Shown here piece by piece: positions 1 through 8,892 of a stretch of 64,000 nucleotides of DNA. The DNA comes from Vibrio agarivorans (lineage in GTDB: Bacteria; Pseudomonadota; Gammaproteobacteria; Enterobacterales; Vibrionaceae): NCBI RefSeq assembly GCF_030409635.1, contig NZ_JAUFQF010000004.1:186001-250000 (forward strand), written 5' to 3'. Under the pieces are notes generated by a model. That model was not told the origin of the DNA, searched no databases, and saw nothing but the letters and a program-made list of their open reading frames with translations. Each line of letters begins with the position of its first letter. Positions within the stretch are counted from its first letter, which is position 1. Made by a program: the position numbers and the translations under genes.

Positions 1-564
1 GAAGATAACCACAATTTAGAGTATGCCGATCTTATTGTTGAAGTGCGTGGTTTCAAACTCCCTACACGAACAGCTTTTCTCGGGTGGGTGATCATGAATG
101 GTATTACTGAACAGGTAAACGAGATACATCAGCAATTTATTGATGCCGGCATTTATGAAAAACATGGGAAAACCATGCCTCTGCATCTGGTTTTATTGCA
201 AGGGACTGATTGGGTTTTAAATGGTACTTCGCTGTTTACTCTACCGACCGAGAAAAATGTGCCAAATATGATTAGAACCGTAAAGTTTATTCAACAATAC
301 GTTGAGCCAGAGCTAGGGCCACTAATCCCAGTGTCAGGTAAACGCAGCACCTTATATAATCAATCGGCAGGGGGCGCACCAAGAAGTAAACATATGGAGT
401 TTTGCGCGCTTGATCTTGTCCCAGCAAAAGAGATAACTCGCACAGAGTTACATCGCGCTTTAATGAGGATATACAATAAAGTTGGCAGAGAGCATAGTAT
501 GGGGCTGGGGCTCTATTCTGGTGTACGATTTCATATCGACACCTGTGGGTATAGAAGTTGGTAG
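1..564 (+). CDS. Peptidase M15A-like protein, 5' end outside the window
   Basis: The reading frame is open to the first base of the window, so the gene starts upstream; a GTG at 43 is an internal codon candidate only. The C-terminal half carries the pattern of the M15 D-Ala-D-Ala carboxypeptidase-like family: a GGAPRSKH stretch, then a His with an Asp seven residues on (SKHMEFCALDL), then an FHID motif close to the C-terminus. Those His/Asp/His residues would be the zinc ligands. Known M15 members cut peptidoglycan stem peptides, and many stand-alone copies are phage- or element-associated. Here the substrate is unknown. No signal peptide can be judged because the N-terminus is missing. Confidence 0.6.
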   Translation, partial: EDNHNLEYADLIVEVRGFKLPTRTAFLGWVIMNGITEQVNEIHQQFIDAGIYEKHGKTMPLHLVLLQGTDWVLNGTSLFTLPTEKNVPNMIRTVKFIQQYVEPELGPLIPVSGKRSTLYNQSAGGAPRSKHMEFCALDLVPAKEITRTELHRALMRIYNKVGREHSMGLGLYSGVRFHIDTCGYRSW

Positions 565-580
565 ACTGATGAAATCACCC

Positions 581-618
581 CAAACCGTCTCGTTTGAACA
601 GCGTATCGAAACGGTTTG
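581..618. terminator. Hairpin between convergent genes
   Basis: An 8-bp inverted repeat (CAAACCGT ... ACGGTTTG) lies between the stop codons of the M15-like gene and gmhB. There is no clear T-run on either strand, so it may end transcription weakly or just cap the mRNA 3' ends. Confidence 0.3.
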
Positions 619-634
619 AGTGTCTTGTGTTTAT

Positions 635-1186
635 CTAGCTTGCAAGATAGCTTGGCACGTCGGCGATGCTGTCTAGCACGGCATCAGCAATAGCTTCGCC
701 TTTTTCAGTCATTGGCTTGCCTGTACGCACAAGGATTTTTGTGCCAACACCTGCCGCTTGAGCTGCCATCATGTCTTCAGCTTTATCACCCACCATGACC
801 GAGTTTGCCATGTCGATTTTTAGGAAATCTTTGGCGGAGTTAAACATACCTGGTTTCGGCTTACGGCAATCACAGTCTTGTAAGTAGTCGCCTTGGCCAT
901 GCTCTGGGTGGTGAGGGCAGTAATAAATGCCATCAAATTCGACACCATTATCTGAGAAATTCCAGTCCATCCATTGCGTCAGTGAAAGAAAACGGTCTTC
1001 TGAAAACTTACCACGCGCAATACCTGATTGGTTGGTTACCAGCACAAGCATATAGCCCATCTCTTTGAATTTCTTTGCTGCTTCAAAGACACCATCTACA
1101 TACTCAAAATCGTGCTCATCATGAACATAGCCATGGTCTACATTAATAACACCATCACGGTCTAAAAATACTGCTGGTTTCGCCAA
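635..1186 (-). CDS. gmhB: D-glycero-beta-D-manno-heptose 1,7-bisphosphate 7-phosphatase
   Basis: A HAD-superfamily phosphatase of 183 residues that removes the C7 phosphate from heptose bisphosphate in the ADP-heptose branch of LPS inner-core synthesis; cytosolic. The catalytic motif FLDRDG (Asp9, Asp11) opens the protein. A zinc-binding loop with Cys90, His92, Cys105 and Cys107 follows, which is typical of GmhB and absent from many other HADs. The start is a TTG: it gives the expected N-terminus [12 protein letters not shown], has a GAG motif 9 nt upstream, and the nearby ATG is out of frame. It is divergent from metN. Confidence 0.93.
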   Translation of the reverse strand: MAKPAVFLDRDGVINVDHGYVHDEHDFEYVDGVFEAAKKFKEMGYMLVLVTNQSGIARGKFSEDRFLSLTQWMDWNFSDNGVEFDGIYYCPHHPEHGQGDYLQDCDCRKPKPGMFNSAKDFLKIDMANSVMVGDKAEDMMAAQAAGVGTKILVRTGKPMTEKGEAIADAVLDSIADVPSYLAS

Positions 1187-1269
1187 AATAGGTTTCTCAT
1201 TTCACTCAGGAATTGCGCTAATTATCGCACGCTTTACGGATTTGAGCACGGCTAAATTGTCTGAAAGCC

Positions 1270-1309
1270 GGACATTTAACCGTTTGGACGTCTAGACGTA
1301 AAAATATCT
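1270..1309 (+). promoter_or_regulatory. MetJ operator: tandem met boxes
   Basis: Five contiguous 8-bp units can be aligned to the met-box consensus AGACGTCT: 1270-1277 (5/8), 1278-1285 (5/8), 1286-1293 GGACGTCT (7/8), 1294-1301 AGACGTAA (6/8) and 1302-1309 (5/8). MetJ dimers bind such tandem boxes cooperatively with S-adenosylmethionine as corepressor. The position directly before metN predicts repression of the importer when methionine is plentiful. Confidence 0.85.
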
Positions 1310-1310
1310 A

Positions 1311-1339
1311 TTGACTTAAAAACATGAAACCAATAGCAT
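1311..1339 (+). promoter_or_regulatory. Candidate metN promoter
   Basis: TTGACT (1311-1316) and TAGCAT (1334-1339) are separated by 17 bp, immediately downstream of the met boxes. An alternative -35/-10 pair lies inside the boxes (TTGGAC 1284, TATCTA 1305, 15-bp spacer). Either placement would let bound MetJ block the polymerase. Confidence 0.45.
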
Positions 1340-1402
1340 CATCTACTCAATGCGATGTAGATCAAAATAACTCACTATCAACACCGGTATACAGGTTTAT
1401 CG

Positions 1403-2437
1403 ATGATTGAAATTAATCAAGTTAATAAAGTTTTCTACCAGGGTGCGAAAGAGATCCATGCCCTTAAAGACATTAATCTCCAGATCCCACAAGGCAATAT
1501 CTTTGGTGTGATCGGCTCTTCAGGTGCGGGAAAAAGTACCTTAATCCGATGCGTGAACATGCTTGAGGCACCAACCAGCGGCTCAATCATTGTTGATGGT
1601 GTCGATCTGACCCAGTTGACCAAAAGCCAGCTTGGTGAAGCGCGCCGAAATATCGGCATGATCTTCCAACACTTTAACCTACTCTCTTCACGTACCGTAT
1701 TTGACAACGTTGCTCTGCCTCTTGAGCTTGCAGGAACCAGTAAGCAAGACATCAGCAGCAAGGTGACTGAGCTTTTAGCTTTAGTCGGTTTGGCAGATAA
1801 ACATGAAACCTATCCAGCAAACCTAAGTGGTGGCCAAAAGCAACGTGTGGCGATTGCTCGTGCACTCGCATCTGATCCGAAAGTGCTACTGTGCGATGAA
1901 GCAACAAGCGCACTTGACCCAGCAACCACACAATCGATTTTAGAACTGCTACGGGAAATCAACCGTAAGTTGAACATCACTATCCTATTGATTACTCACG
2001 AAATGGATGTGGTCAAAAGCATTTGTCATGAGGTAGCGATTATTGGTGGTGGTGAATTAGTCGAGAAAGGCACTGTCGGCGACATTTTTGCCCACCCTAA
2101 GACAGAGCTTGCCCATGAATTTATTCGCTCAACACTCGATCTGACGATCCCAGAAGATTATCAAGTACGCCTACAAGAGAGCCGCGTAGAAGGCAGCTAC
2201 CCTCTAGTGCGTCTTGAGTTTACTGGTGAAACGGTCGATGCCCCTGTAATGAGCCAAATCGCACGTAAATTTAATATCGATGTCAGCATCTTAAGCTCAG
2301 ACCTTGACTACGCTGGCGGCGTGAAGTTCGGCATGATGGTCGCTGAGCTCTTTGGTAGCGAAGCGGATGACAATGCAGCTATCGAATATCTAAAGCAACA
2401 CAAAGTGAAAGTCGAGGTACTTGGTTATGTCCTTTAA
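1403..2437 (+). CDS. metN: Methionine ABC transporter ATP-binding protein
   Basis: ATPase of the MetNIQ D/L-methionine importer, on the cytosolic face of the inner membrane. Walker [10 protein letters not shown] is at 38-46, signature LSGGQ at 140-144 and Walker B LLCDEAT at 161-167. The C-terminal ~80 residues fit the NIL domain, which in this family binds methionine and inhibits transport when the cell is replete. Its 344 residues are the usual length. It is first in metN-metI-metQ, and its last 11 bp overlap metI. Regulation by the upstream met boxes is expected. Confidence 0.96.
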   Translation: MIEINQVNKVFYQGAKEIHALKDINLQIPQGNIFGVIGSSGAGKSTLIRCVNMLEAPTSGSIIVDGVDLTQLTKSQLGEARRNIGMIFQHFNLLSSRTVFDNVALPLELAGTSKQDISSKVTELLALVGLADKHETYPANLSGGQKQRVAIARALASDPKVLLCDEATSALDPATTQSILELLREINRKLNITILLITHEMDVVKSICHEVAIIGGGELVEKGTVGDIFAHPKTELAHEFIRSTLDLTIPEDYQVRLQESRVEGSYPLVRLEFTGETVDAPVMSQIARKFNIDVSILSSDLDYAGGVKFGMMVAELFGSEADDNAAIEYLKQHKVKVEVLGYVL

Positions 2438-3104
2438 TAGCGTATCAGAATGGCTCAGCCTAAATAGCGACCTACTGCTTGGTGCCACTTGGGAAACCAT
2501 CTACATGGTGGCTGTTGCTGGCATTGTTGGCTTTGCTGTTGGCATCCCATTAGGCGTTATCTTACACACGACCAAAAAAGGTGGCTTGCTTGAGAACGTT
2601 AAGTTCAATGCCATCCTTGGGGCTATCGTCAATATCGGTCGCTCGGTACCGTTTCTTGTTTTGATGGTGGCGATCATCCCAGTCACGAAATTGTTGGTAG
2701 GTACTTTCATTGGCACAACGGCGGCTATCGTCCCACTGACCATTGGCGCAATCCCATTTGTAGCTCGTCTTATCGAAAGTGCGTTATTGGAAGTCCCGAC
2801 TGGACTGGTAGAGGCCGCTCAATCAATGGGCGCAACGCCAACACAAATTATCACTAAGGTATTGCTCCCTGAAGCACTGCCGACCATCCTCAACTCAGTC
2901 ACGATCACGCTAGTGACACTCGTGAGCTACTCGGCAATGGCTGGAACCGTCGGTGGCGGTGGCCTAGGCGATGTGGCAATTCGTTACGGTTTCCACCGTT
3001 ATGATGTGGTGATCATGGCAGTGACAGTTGTGATGCTTATTGTGCTGGTTCAAATCATTCAATCTATTGGTGACGCGCTTGTTCGCCGCGTTGACCACCG
3101 TTAA
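2427..3104 (+). CDS. metI: Methionine ABC transporter permease
   Basis: Inner-membrane permease of the MetNIQ importer, 225 residues with about five membrane segments. The cytoplasmic coupling loop has the EAA-type pattern ([22 protein letters not shown]). The frame opens at a TTG two codons earlier, but ATG at 2427 gives the expected MSFNSVSEW start and an 11-bp overlap with the end of metN, so translation is probably coupled. Confidence 0.95.
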   Translation: MSFNSVSEWLSLNSDLLLGATWETIYMVAVAGIVGFAVGIPLGVILHTTKKGGLLENVKFNAILGAIVNIGRSVPFLVLMVAIIPVTKLLVGTFIGTTAAIVPLTIGAIPFVARLIESALLEVPTGLVEAAQSMGATPTQIITKVLLPEALPTILNSVTITLVTLVSYSAMAGTVGGGGLGDVAIRYGFHRYDVVIMAVTVVMLIVLVQIIQSIGDALVRRVDHR

Positions 3105-3144
3105 TTCAAAGCTTAAAACAAATTACATTTACAAGGAGAGAGTC

Positions 3145-3954
3145 ATGAAATTCAATGTAAAAAGCCTTCTAGCAATTGCAGCAGCTGCGTCTGCAATCGT
3201 TCTTACTGGTTGTGGTGACAAAGAAGTCGACACAAGCAAAATCAAAGTGGGTGTGATGGCTGGTGCAGAAGCACAAGTTGCGGAAGTTGCGGCGAAAGTT
3301 GCAAAAGAAAAATACGACCTAGACGTACAACTGGTGACGTTTACTGATTATGTAACGCCAAACGCAGCACTGGATGATGGTTCTATTGACCTAAACGCAT
3401 TCCAGCACAAACCATACCTAGATCAGCAAGTGGCTGACCGTGGTTACAAGCTGACTATCGCGGGCAACTCATTTGTTTACCCGATTGCAGGTTACTCTAA
3501 GCAAGTGACATCGGTTGACGAGATTGCAGACGGTGCACGTATTGCCGTGCCAAACGATCCAACAAACCTTGGCCGTTCACTAATACTTCTTGAGCAGCAA
3601 GGCCTGCTGACTCTTCGCGAAGGTGTTGGCCTACTTGCAACCGTTCGTGATATTACCGAGAACCCGAAAAACCTAACTATTCTTGAATTAGACGCAGCTC
3701 AGCTTCCTCGCTCTCTTGACGACGTGGCGCTTTCTATCATCAATACCACTTACGCAAGCTCAATCAACCTAACTCCAGAGCGTGATGGTGTTTTTGTTGA
3801 AGGCAAAGAGTCTCCATACGTCAACCTAATCGTGGCACGTGAAGACAATGTTGATGCTGAAAACGTACAAAACTTTGTAAAAGCGTACCAAACAGAAGAA
3901 GTGTACACGGCAGCTTCTGAGATCTTCCAAGGTGGTGCGGTTAAAGGTTGGTAA
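3145..3954 (+). CDS. metQ: Methionine-binding lipoprotein MetQ
   Basis: Periplasmic substrate-binding lipoprotein of the MetNIQ importer (NlpA family), 269 residues. The chosen ATG follows a strong AAGGAG and opens a signal peptide ending in the lipobox LTGC, so Cys23 should be lipidated and the mature protein tethered to the inner membrane. The open frame begins 105 bp earlier inside metI, but that extension has no signal-peptide character. The family-typical segment VGVMAGAEAQVAEVA follows the lipobox. A terminator comes directly after the gene. Confidence 0.95.
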   Translation: MKFNVKSLLAIAAAASAIVLTGCGDKEVDTSKIKVGVMAGAEAQVAEVAAKVAKEKYDLDVQLVTFTDYVTPNAALDDGSIDLNAFQHKPYLDQQVADRGYKLTIAGNSFVYPIAGYSKQVTSVDEIADGARIAVPNDPTNLGRSLILLEQQGLLTLREGVGLLATVRDITENPKNLTILELDAAQLPRSLDDVALSIINTTYASSINLTPERDGVFVEGKESPYVNLIVAREDNVDAENVQNFVKAYQTEEVYTAASEIFQGGAVKGW

Positions 3955-3968
3955 TTTCTGATTACTGG

Positions 3969-4003
3969 AAAGGGGCTGATGTGAATGCATCAGCCCCTTT
4001 TTT
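3969..4003 (+). terminator. Rho-independent terminator of metNIQ
   Basis: A 13-bp perfect stem (3969-3981 with 3988-4000), 6-nt loop, and a run of T ending at 4003. Confidence 0.9.
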
Positions 4004-4011
4004 GTAGGGTG

Positions 4012-4050
4012 GTTGTGAGGAGTAGATCCTGATATTCATCAGGATGAAGG
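4012..4050. repeat. Palindromic repeat-like unit, copy 1
   Basis: The core TCCTGAT-ATTC-ATCAGGA (4027-4044) is preceded by GAGGAGTAGA and followed by TGAAGG. The same pattern recurs at 17075-17107 (see there). It sits in the metQ/DUF2310 convergent gap behind the metQ terminator, which is typical of dispersed REP-like elements. Confidence 0.4.
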
Positions 4051-4114
4051 TCACCATCCAATACAGACTGTTGTCAGGTGACTGTGGTTCTCAGATGACG
4101 GGCTGGCGATGAAA

Positions 4115-4891
4115 TTACTTTAAGTGATCCCAAGAGATATTGGAGACAATTCGGCAGTCGTCGCACTTAAAGTAGAAAATATCGTGAAGCGGCTCTTCTA
4201 GTAGCCACTCACCGCCACACTTAGGGCACTTGCGTGCTTTCTCTTCTGCCAGAGACTTGCCACCGACTCGGTATTGATAGTAATAGGTCGGGACTTTGGT
4301 GATGAACTCGATACGGCCACGCAGATCCCAGCCGCGACGAAATAGAACACTGTCAGTATCACAAATTTCATGCAGCGCGGCGTGCTCTGCTCGGCAGCCT
4401 CCCGCCATCTGAATTTCATCACACGCTTGCCACTCAGTTTGCCACTTGATGACCGCTTTGTGGTCACCATTTAGGGTTGGCGGGTTGCGATATAGAGGGA
4501 TAGGTAGCAGGTCTTCCCCGCTTCTGAGCGGAGAGCATGTGTGGACATATGTTGTATAAAGCACTTGCCAGCTTGGTTGCTCCGGCTCAGCACTCTGCTC
4601 TGAGTTCAAGTCGCGACCAAGCAAGCGCATTTTCGGTGATAATAAACACGCCTCAGACAAGCGCTGCAAACAAACCTTTACAAAGTCAGAGTGATTACTT
4701 GGGTGCAGGCTATCTTCTTCTGGACACACAACGCGTACATAAAACTCGCCCTCACCCATGGTGATAGGAAACTCACGCCCCAACACCTGACCGTTATAGC
4801 GCAGCGCATCCATCAAACCATTAATCGCTTTATCGACGGCCGATACCGTTGTGTTATCAAAACACTCAAATTGCAGTTCAACAACAAACAC
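4115..4891 (-). CDS. DUF2310 family zinc-ribbon protein
   Basis: A 258-residue protein of unknown function. The C-terminus has a CPKCGG ... CDDC arrangement, a four-cysteine zinc ribbon, matching the DUF2310 Zn-ribbon family known from Vibrio and relatives. No signal peptide or membrane segment is seen, so it is probably cytosolic. The start is a GTG (MFVVELQFECF) with AAGGTATAAACT just upstream. It lies 3 bp after the syd stop codon, so both genes should be one transcript. A role in translocation or nucleic-acid binding is only guesswork. Confidence 0.75.
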   Translation of the reverse strand: MFVVELQFECFDNTTVSAVDKAINGLMDALRYNGQVLGREFPITMGEGEFYVRVVCPEEDSLHPSNHSDFVKVCLQRLSEACLLSPKMRLLGRDLNSEQSAEPEQPSWQVLYTTYVHTCSPLRSGEDLLPIPLYRNPPTLNGDHKAVIKWQTEWQACDEIQMAGGCRAEHAALHEICDTDSVLFRRGWDLRGRIEFITKVPTYYYQYRVGGKSLAEEKARKCPKCGGEWLLEEPLHDIFYFKCDDCRIVSNISWDHLK

Positions 4892-4894
4892 AGT

Positions 4895-5440
4895 TTATAC
4901 CTTCGGCTCTAGTTGATTGAGAAACTCCACCACATTATCTGCCAGCACAGTACGTTTATCTGTACCGATACGCTCCAAGATAACTTCCCCTGTCAGGTTA
5001 CAGATAGAGATGATTTTCATTTCATCGTCTGTTGCAGCGATAAACAGCGTAGGTTTGAGCTTTAAACGGCGCTGCATAACAAGGTGGCCCAAGATATTTT
5101 CCTGCAAGCGAGTAAAGTCTTCATCACTCCAAACCTGGATAAGCGTCAGCTCATTGCCCTGATATGTCGCTTCGATATCAGCACTGTATTGGCTGCCAAA
5201 GAATGCCTTAACATCGTCCTCTAAGGTCAACTCTATGGCATTTTCAACATTAGAAAAATCGGCCGGCACATCACGTGTCACCGCTTGCCAAATCACGCTA
5301 TCACCGGATTTCCCAACCACACAAGGAGAGACTAAATCAGCGAGCTCTTCATTTTTTGGCAACGACTGATGTTTCTGTTGATACGCTTGCTGATAGCGTA
5401 CATTTAATGCCTGTAAAGCACCCAAGACGGTTTGTGCCAT
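4895..5440 (-). CDS. syd: SecY-interacting protein Syd
   Basis: A cytosolic protein of 181 residues. In E. coli Syd binds the SecY translocon channel and is proposed to act in quality control of SecYEG complexes. The family pattern is visible: an N-terminal helix with YQQAYQQKH, acidic stretches ([16 protein letters not shown]), and [12 protein letters not shown] near the middle of the C-terminal half. ATG start with GGAGTAGGGA upstream. It is divergent from queF, as in E. coli, which supports the assignment. Confidence 0.92.
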   Translation of the reverse strand: MAQTVLGALQALNVRYQQAYQQKHQSLPKNEELADLVSPCVVGKSGDSVIWQAVTRDVPADFSNVENAIELTLEDDVKAFFGSQYSADIEATYQGNELTLIQVWSDEDFTRLQENILGHLVMQRRLKLKPTLFIAATDDEMKIISICNLTGEVILERIGTDKRTVLADNVVEFLNQLEPKV

Positions 5441-5550
5441 TCCCTACTCCGGATATTTGCTGATCGTGTCATACCTAGGGCGATCATAAGATGACAGCGC
5501 CTCTGGTATCTCGTAAAATCCCGCTATTCTAATTGAAATTGACGTAAAGT

Positions 5551-6396
5551 ATGAGCAAATATTCTGACGCTAAAGAACTTGCCAGTCTGACCCTAGGTCA
5601 AAAAACCGAATACGCTAACCAGTATGATGCAAGCCTTCTTCAACCTGTTCCTCGCAGCTTAAACCGTGATGACCTCGAACTGGGTGATTCACTGCCATTT
5701 CAAGGCTGTGATGTATGGACACTTTACGAACTCTCTTGGCTCAATAGCAAAGGCTTGCCACAAGTTGCGATTGGCAATGTCTCTATTCCTGCCACCAGCC
5801 CAAACCTTATCGAGTCTAAATCATTCAAGCTTTACCTAAACAGCTACAATCAGACCCGCTTTGCTTGTTGGGATGATGTTCAAGCACAGCTGAGCAAAGA
5901 TCTCTCTGCCTGTGCTGGTGGAGAAGTCAGTGTCGACATTTTACCTGTTCAGTCTTTCACTCAAACCCCGGTTGTGACCATGCTCGGCGAATGCATTGAT
6001 GACCAAGACATTGAAATCGATAGCTATGACTTTGATGCGACACTGATAGAAAACGCAACTGGCAGCGAGGTAGTCTCTGAACAACTGCACAGCCACCTAC
6101 TTAAATCGAACTGTCTGATCACTAACCAACCTGATTGGGGTAGTGTTGAAATTCAATATTCCGGCAAAAAAATTAACCGTGAAGCCTTACTTCGTTACTT
6201 GGTGTCTTTCCGTGAACACAATGAGTTTCACGAACAGTGTGTCGAGCGTATCTTCACTGACATCATGAAATACTGCCAGCCGACTGAACTGACTGTCTAT
6301 GCGCGTTATACACGTCGTGGTGGGTTAGACATCAACCCATTCCGTTCAAACGTCACAGCACAACCACTCAACAACGCACGCATGGCACGTCAGTAG
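5551..6396 (+). CDS. queF: NADPH-dependent 7-cyano-7-deazaguanine reductase
   Basis: Reduces preQ0 to preQ1 in queuosine biosynthesis, a nitrile reduction. It is the long bimodular QueF (281 residues; E. coli 282). The NADPH-binding signature ESKSFKLYL is at about 88-96. The catalytic motif [13 protein letters not shown] places the thioimide-forming Cys at 188 and the proton-donor Asp at 195. It is followed after 11 bp by the TPR/GGDEF-like gene, so the two are probably cotranscribed. Confidence 0.97.
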   Translation: MSKYSDAKELASLTLGQKTEYANQYDASLLQPVPRSLNRDDLELGDSLPFQGCDVWTLYELSWLNSKGLPQVAIGNVSIPATSPNLIESKSFKLYLNSYNQTRFACWDDVQAQLSKDLSACAGGEVSVDILPVQSFTQTPVVTMLGECIDDQDIEIDSYDFDATLIENATGSEVVSEQLHSHLLKSNCLITNQPDWGSVEIQYSGKKINREALLRYLVSFREHNEFHEQCVERIFTDIMKYCQPTELTVYARYTRRGGLDINPFRSNVTAQPLNNARMARQ

Positions 6397-6407
6397 GAAC
6401 TTTAAGC

Positions 6408-8669
6408 ATGGTAAGACAAGGGCGTCTTTTCACCTCTCTATGGAGTGTTTTCACTCTGCTGCTTGTGCTTGTTTGTCACAGTGCGAAAGCTGAGATTTAC
6501 TCATCGCCTCTGCTACGCGAAGCCGAAGGGCTGGTGGATATCATTCCGCAGCAGTCCAAAGATTTGACTAAGAACTTCCTTAGTCAGCGCAGGCTTACGT
6601 CTGAAACCAACATGAATATGGTCAATCGTGACGGCAGTGCCGATACTCGTTCGCCAAACAGTTCAGTTGAGGCGCTGAAAATTCTTGCGCAGGCGGAGTT
6701 TAACCTGGGTAATTACCATGCTTCCAATCAATACCTCAATGAGGCGATTGAACTTACCCAACAATACACACTGCCCTTTCTCAACATCGATGTGCGCATT
6801 TTACAGACGCACCTAACATGGCAAGCCGATAGCGACACGCAAAAAGCCAAAAACACGCTTGAAGGCCTGAGACAAGACTATTTAGCCATTCGCAACTCCG
6901 AGCAATTTGCCAAAGGCATCAACTATAAACTGACTATGTTCGAGGCGGCGATTGCGTCAGCCGAGAACAACCTTGAGCGTGCTCAAGCCCTGTATGATGC
7001 AATAAAGCCGTACATTGATCGCTCAAACAACCCGCGTATCTTTATCGAGTTTCATACAACTGTGGGTAAGCACTATCTAGAGCACCGTTTGTATAACCGC
7101 TCACTGTCTTCGCTATTGATGGCTTATTGGAAAGCGATAGAAGAAAACTCCAGTGCGCAGTTAGCGATAGTGAACACTTACCTCGCCAACCTGTTCTATG
7201 AGCGTAAGGTGCTTGATAAAGCGCTCGACCACCTTTCGCAAGCCGCTGATTTTTACGGGAGCTATCAAGCCTCGCCAAAGCTTATCAAGCTGTTAAAAAT
7301 GATGGGTGATGTCTATTTCCAACAGGGTCGTTATAACCTGGCATTAGTGCACTATTTCAATGTCCTTGACCAAGAGCGCAATGGCAGCAATGTAGAGAAC
7401 GTGATTGATATTCGCCTATCACTGGCAGCAACATATCTTCAACTCTACAACTACTCACTCAGTGAACAATACTTAAAGCGTGCGCAAGAGTTGCTGCGCT
7501 ACACAGATATACCCGCGATGAAAGGTCGATCTCTGCTCCTTCAGGCCGGGCTCGCTTATCATCAGGCTGAAAATGACCAAGTGGTTGAATACGCAGAGCA
7601 AGCACTCGACATTGCAGTACAAACGGAAGACCTTGAGCTAGAAGCGAATGCACATCTACTGCTACAAATGGGCTTCGAGCGCCAAAAGAACTTTGACTTT
7701 GCGCTGTTGCACCTCAAGCACTACAACCGCATCAACAATATTCTGCAAGAGTCATTGAACCTGATTAACGAAGAAGCATTTCGTCAGCAGAAAGAGTTCG
7801 TAGAAAAAACCCTCCACCTCGAGGGGCAGCAGCAAGAGTTGGTGGAAATCAACCATGAGCTCGTGACCTATCGCCGTGTGACTATGGGATTAATCGTCAC
7901 CTTTATGCTGCTTCTGATCTGGTTCTCACGCCGTGGCGTGGTGCTGCAACGTCAAAAACAGCAATTGACCATCGTCAACAAAGAGCTGTTTAGTCATACC
8001 CGTTCTGGCTTGAGCAACCTGCGAATGCTGAATAAAAACCTACCGATGAACCAAAAAGGGCTCATGGAATGGAATGTCGGGGAGCTGATTAATGAGCCCC
8101 TTAGCGATCGGCTGCACTTTGTATTAATTGATGTCCCTTTCTTGCGTAACCTCTATTTGCAGCATGGCTATAAAGCAGGCCTTGAATTAGAGCAAGCGTT
8201 CGGCGCCTATATGAATAATAGGGTCGAAGCACCAGCCCGCATATATCACTACTCTGATGCCAATTTGCTTTACATTGAACCTAAATCAGAGCAAGAGCTG
8301 ACACCTGAAGACCTGTTCAACAAAGTACAAACGTGGATTAACGAGTTTGAGGTCGATAAAACTCTTAACCGCACAGTACGAGTAGGTATCGCAGACTACC
8401 CATTCCTACCGCGAGCTTATACGGCAGTAGATGATAAAGAGCTCCTCGATATATTGTTGATGTCGGCGAGCTTTGCGCGAAATATCAGTATGAAAGAGCA
8501 ATCCAGTCAATGGGTCTATTTTAAAGCCATCGATAATGCGCCCGCGGCGAGTATGGGCCGTGGTAATGTGCGTGCCGCGTGTAAAATGGCGATAAACCAA
8601 GGGCTGATTAAAGTCCATTCTTCTTGCAAGAATGAGGACAACATCAAAAAATTACTTAAAGCTAATTAA
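6408..8669 (+). CDS. TPR protein with degenerate GGDEF-like C-terminal domain
   Basis: A 753-residue membrane protein. An N-terminal signal sequence (about 1-28) is followed by a long tetratricopeptide-like helical region (about 70-450), one membrane segment (about 487-505, VTMGLIVTFMLLLIWF), then a cytosolic domain from about 555. That last domain has the spacing of a GGDEF fold (FVLIDVPFLRNLY..HGYKAG), but the active loop reads HYSDANLLY where GGDEF would be, so cyclase activity is unlikely. It may sense a periplasmic signal or bind a partner. SD GGAAC precedes ATG. It is followed by an apparently active diguanylate cyclase. Confidence 0.7.
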   Translation: MVRQGRLFTSLWSVFTLLLVLVCHSAKAEIYSSPLLREAEGLVDIIPQQSKDLTKNFLSQRRLTSETNMNMVNRDGSADTRSPNSSVEALKILAQAEFNLGNYHASNQYLNEAIELTQQYTLPFLNIDVRILQTHLTWQADSDTQKAKNTLEGLRQDYLAIRNSEQFAKGINYKLTMFEAAIASAENNLERAQALYDAIKPYIDRSNNPRIFIEFHTTVGKHYLEHRLYNRSLSSLLMAYWKAIEENSSAQLAIVNTYLANLFYERKVLDKALDHLSQAADFYGSYQASPKLIKLLKMMGDVYFQQGRYNLALVHYFNVLDQERNGSNVENVIDIRLSLAATYLQLYNYSLSEQYLKRAQELLRYTDIPAMKGRSLLLQAGLAYHQAENDQVVEYAEQALDIAVQTEDLELEANAHLLLQMGFERQKNFDFALLHLKHYNRINNILQESLNLINEEAFRQQKEFVEKTLHLEGQQQELVEINHELVTYRRVTMGLIVTFMLLLIWFSRRGVVLQRQKQQLTIVNKELFSHTRSGLSNLRMLNKNLPMNQKGLMEWNVGELINEPLSDRLHFVLIDVPFLRNLYLQHGYKAGLELEQAFGAYMNNRVEAPARIYHYSDANLLYIEPKSEQELTPEDLFNKVQTWINEFEVDKTLNRTVRVGIADYPFLPRAYTAVDDKELLDILLMSASFARNISMKEQSSQWVYFKAIDNAPAASMGRGNVRAACKMAINQGLIKVHSSCKNEDNIKKLLKAN

Positions 8670-8683
8670 TAATCTGCCGATAT
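8657..8683 (+). promoter_or_regulatory. Sigma-28 (FliA)-type promoter before the diguanylate cyclase gene
   Basis: TAAAGCTA (8657-8664), an 11-bp spacer, and GCCGATAT (8676-8683) match the FliA consensus TAAAGTTT-N11-GCCGATAA at 6/8 and 7/8 with exact spacing. It overlaps the last codons of the preceding gene and would give a leader of about 200 nt. Confidence 0.5.
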
Positions 8684-8892
8684 ATAAAAAGAGTCAGTGA
8701 CTCAATATGCAGAAATGTTATTATCGATAGATTACTAAATAACTGATGTATTATGAATTTTCGAGTTTTTAGCATTGCTAACAACTTATTGTAACATTCT
8801 GATATTCCGATACCTTTGAGTTGGGCTCTCATCAACGTCCGTTCAACAGCGTTCAGGGCAGTAAATAATTAGGCTAAGCAGTAGTTATATAA

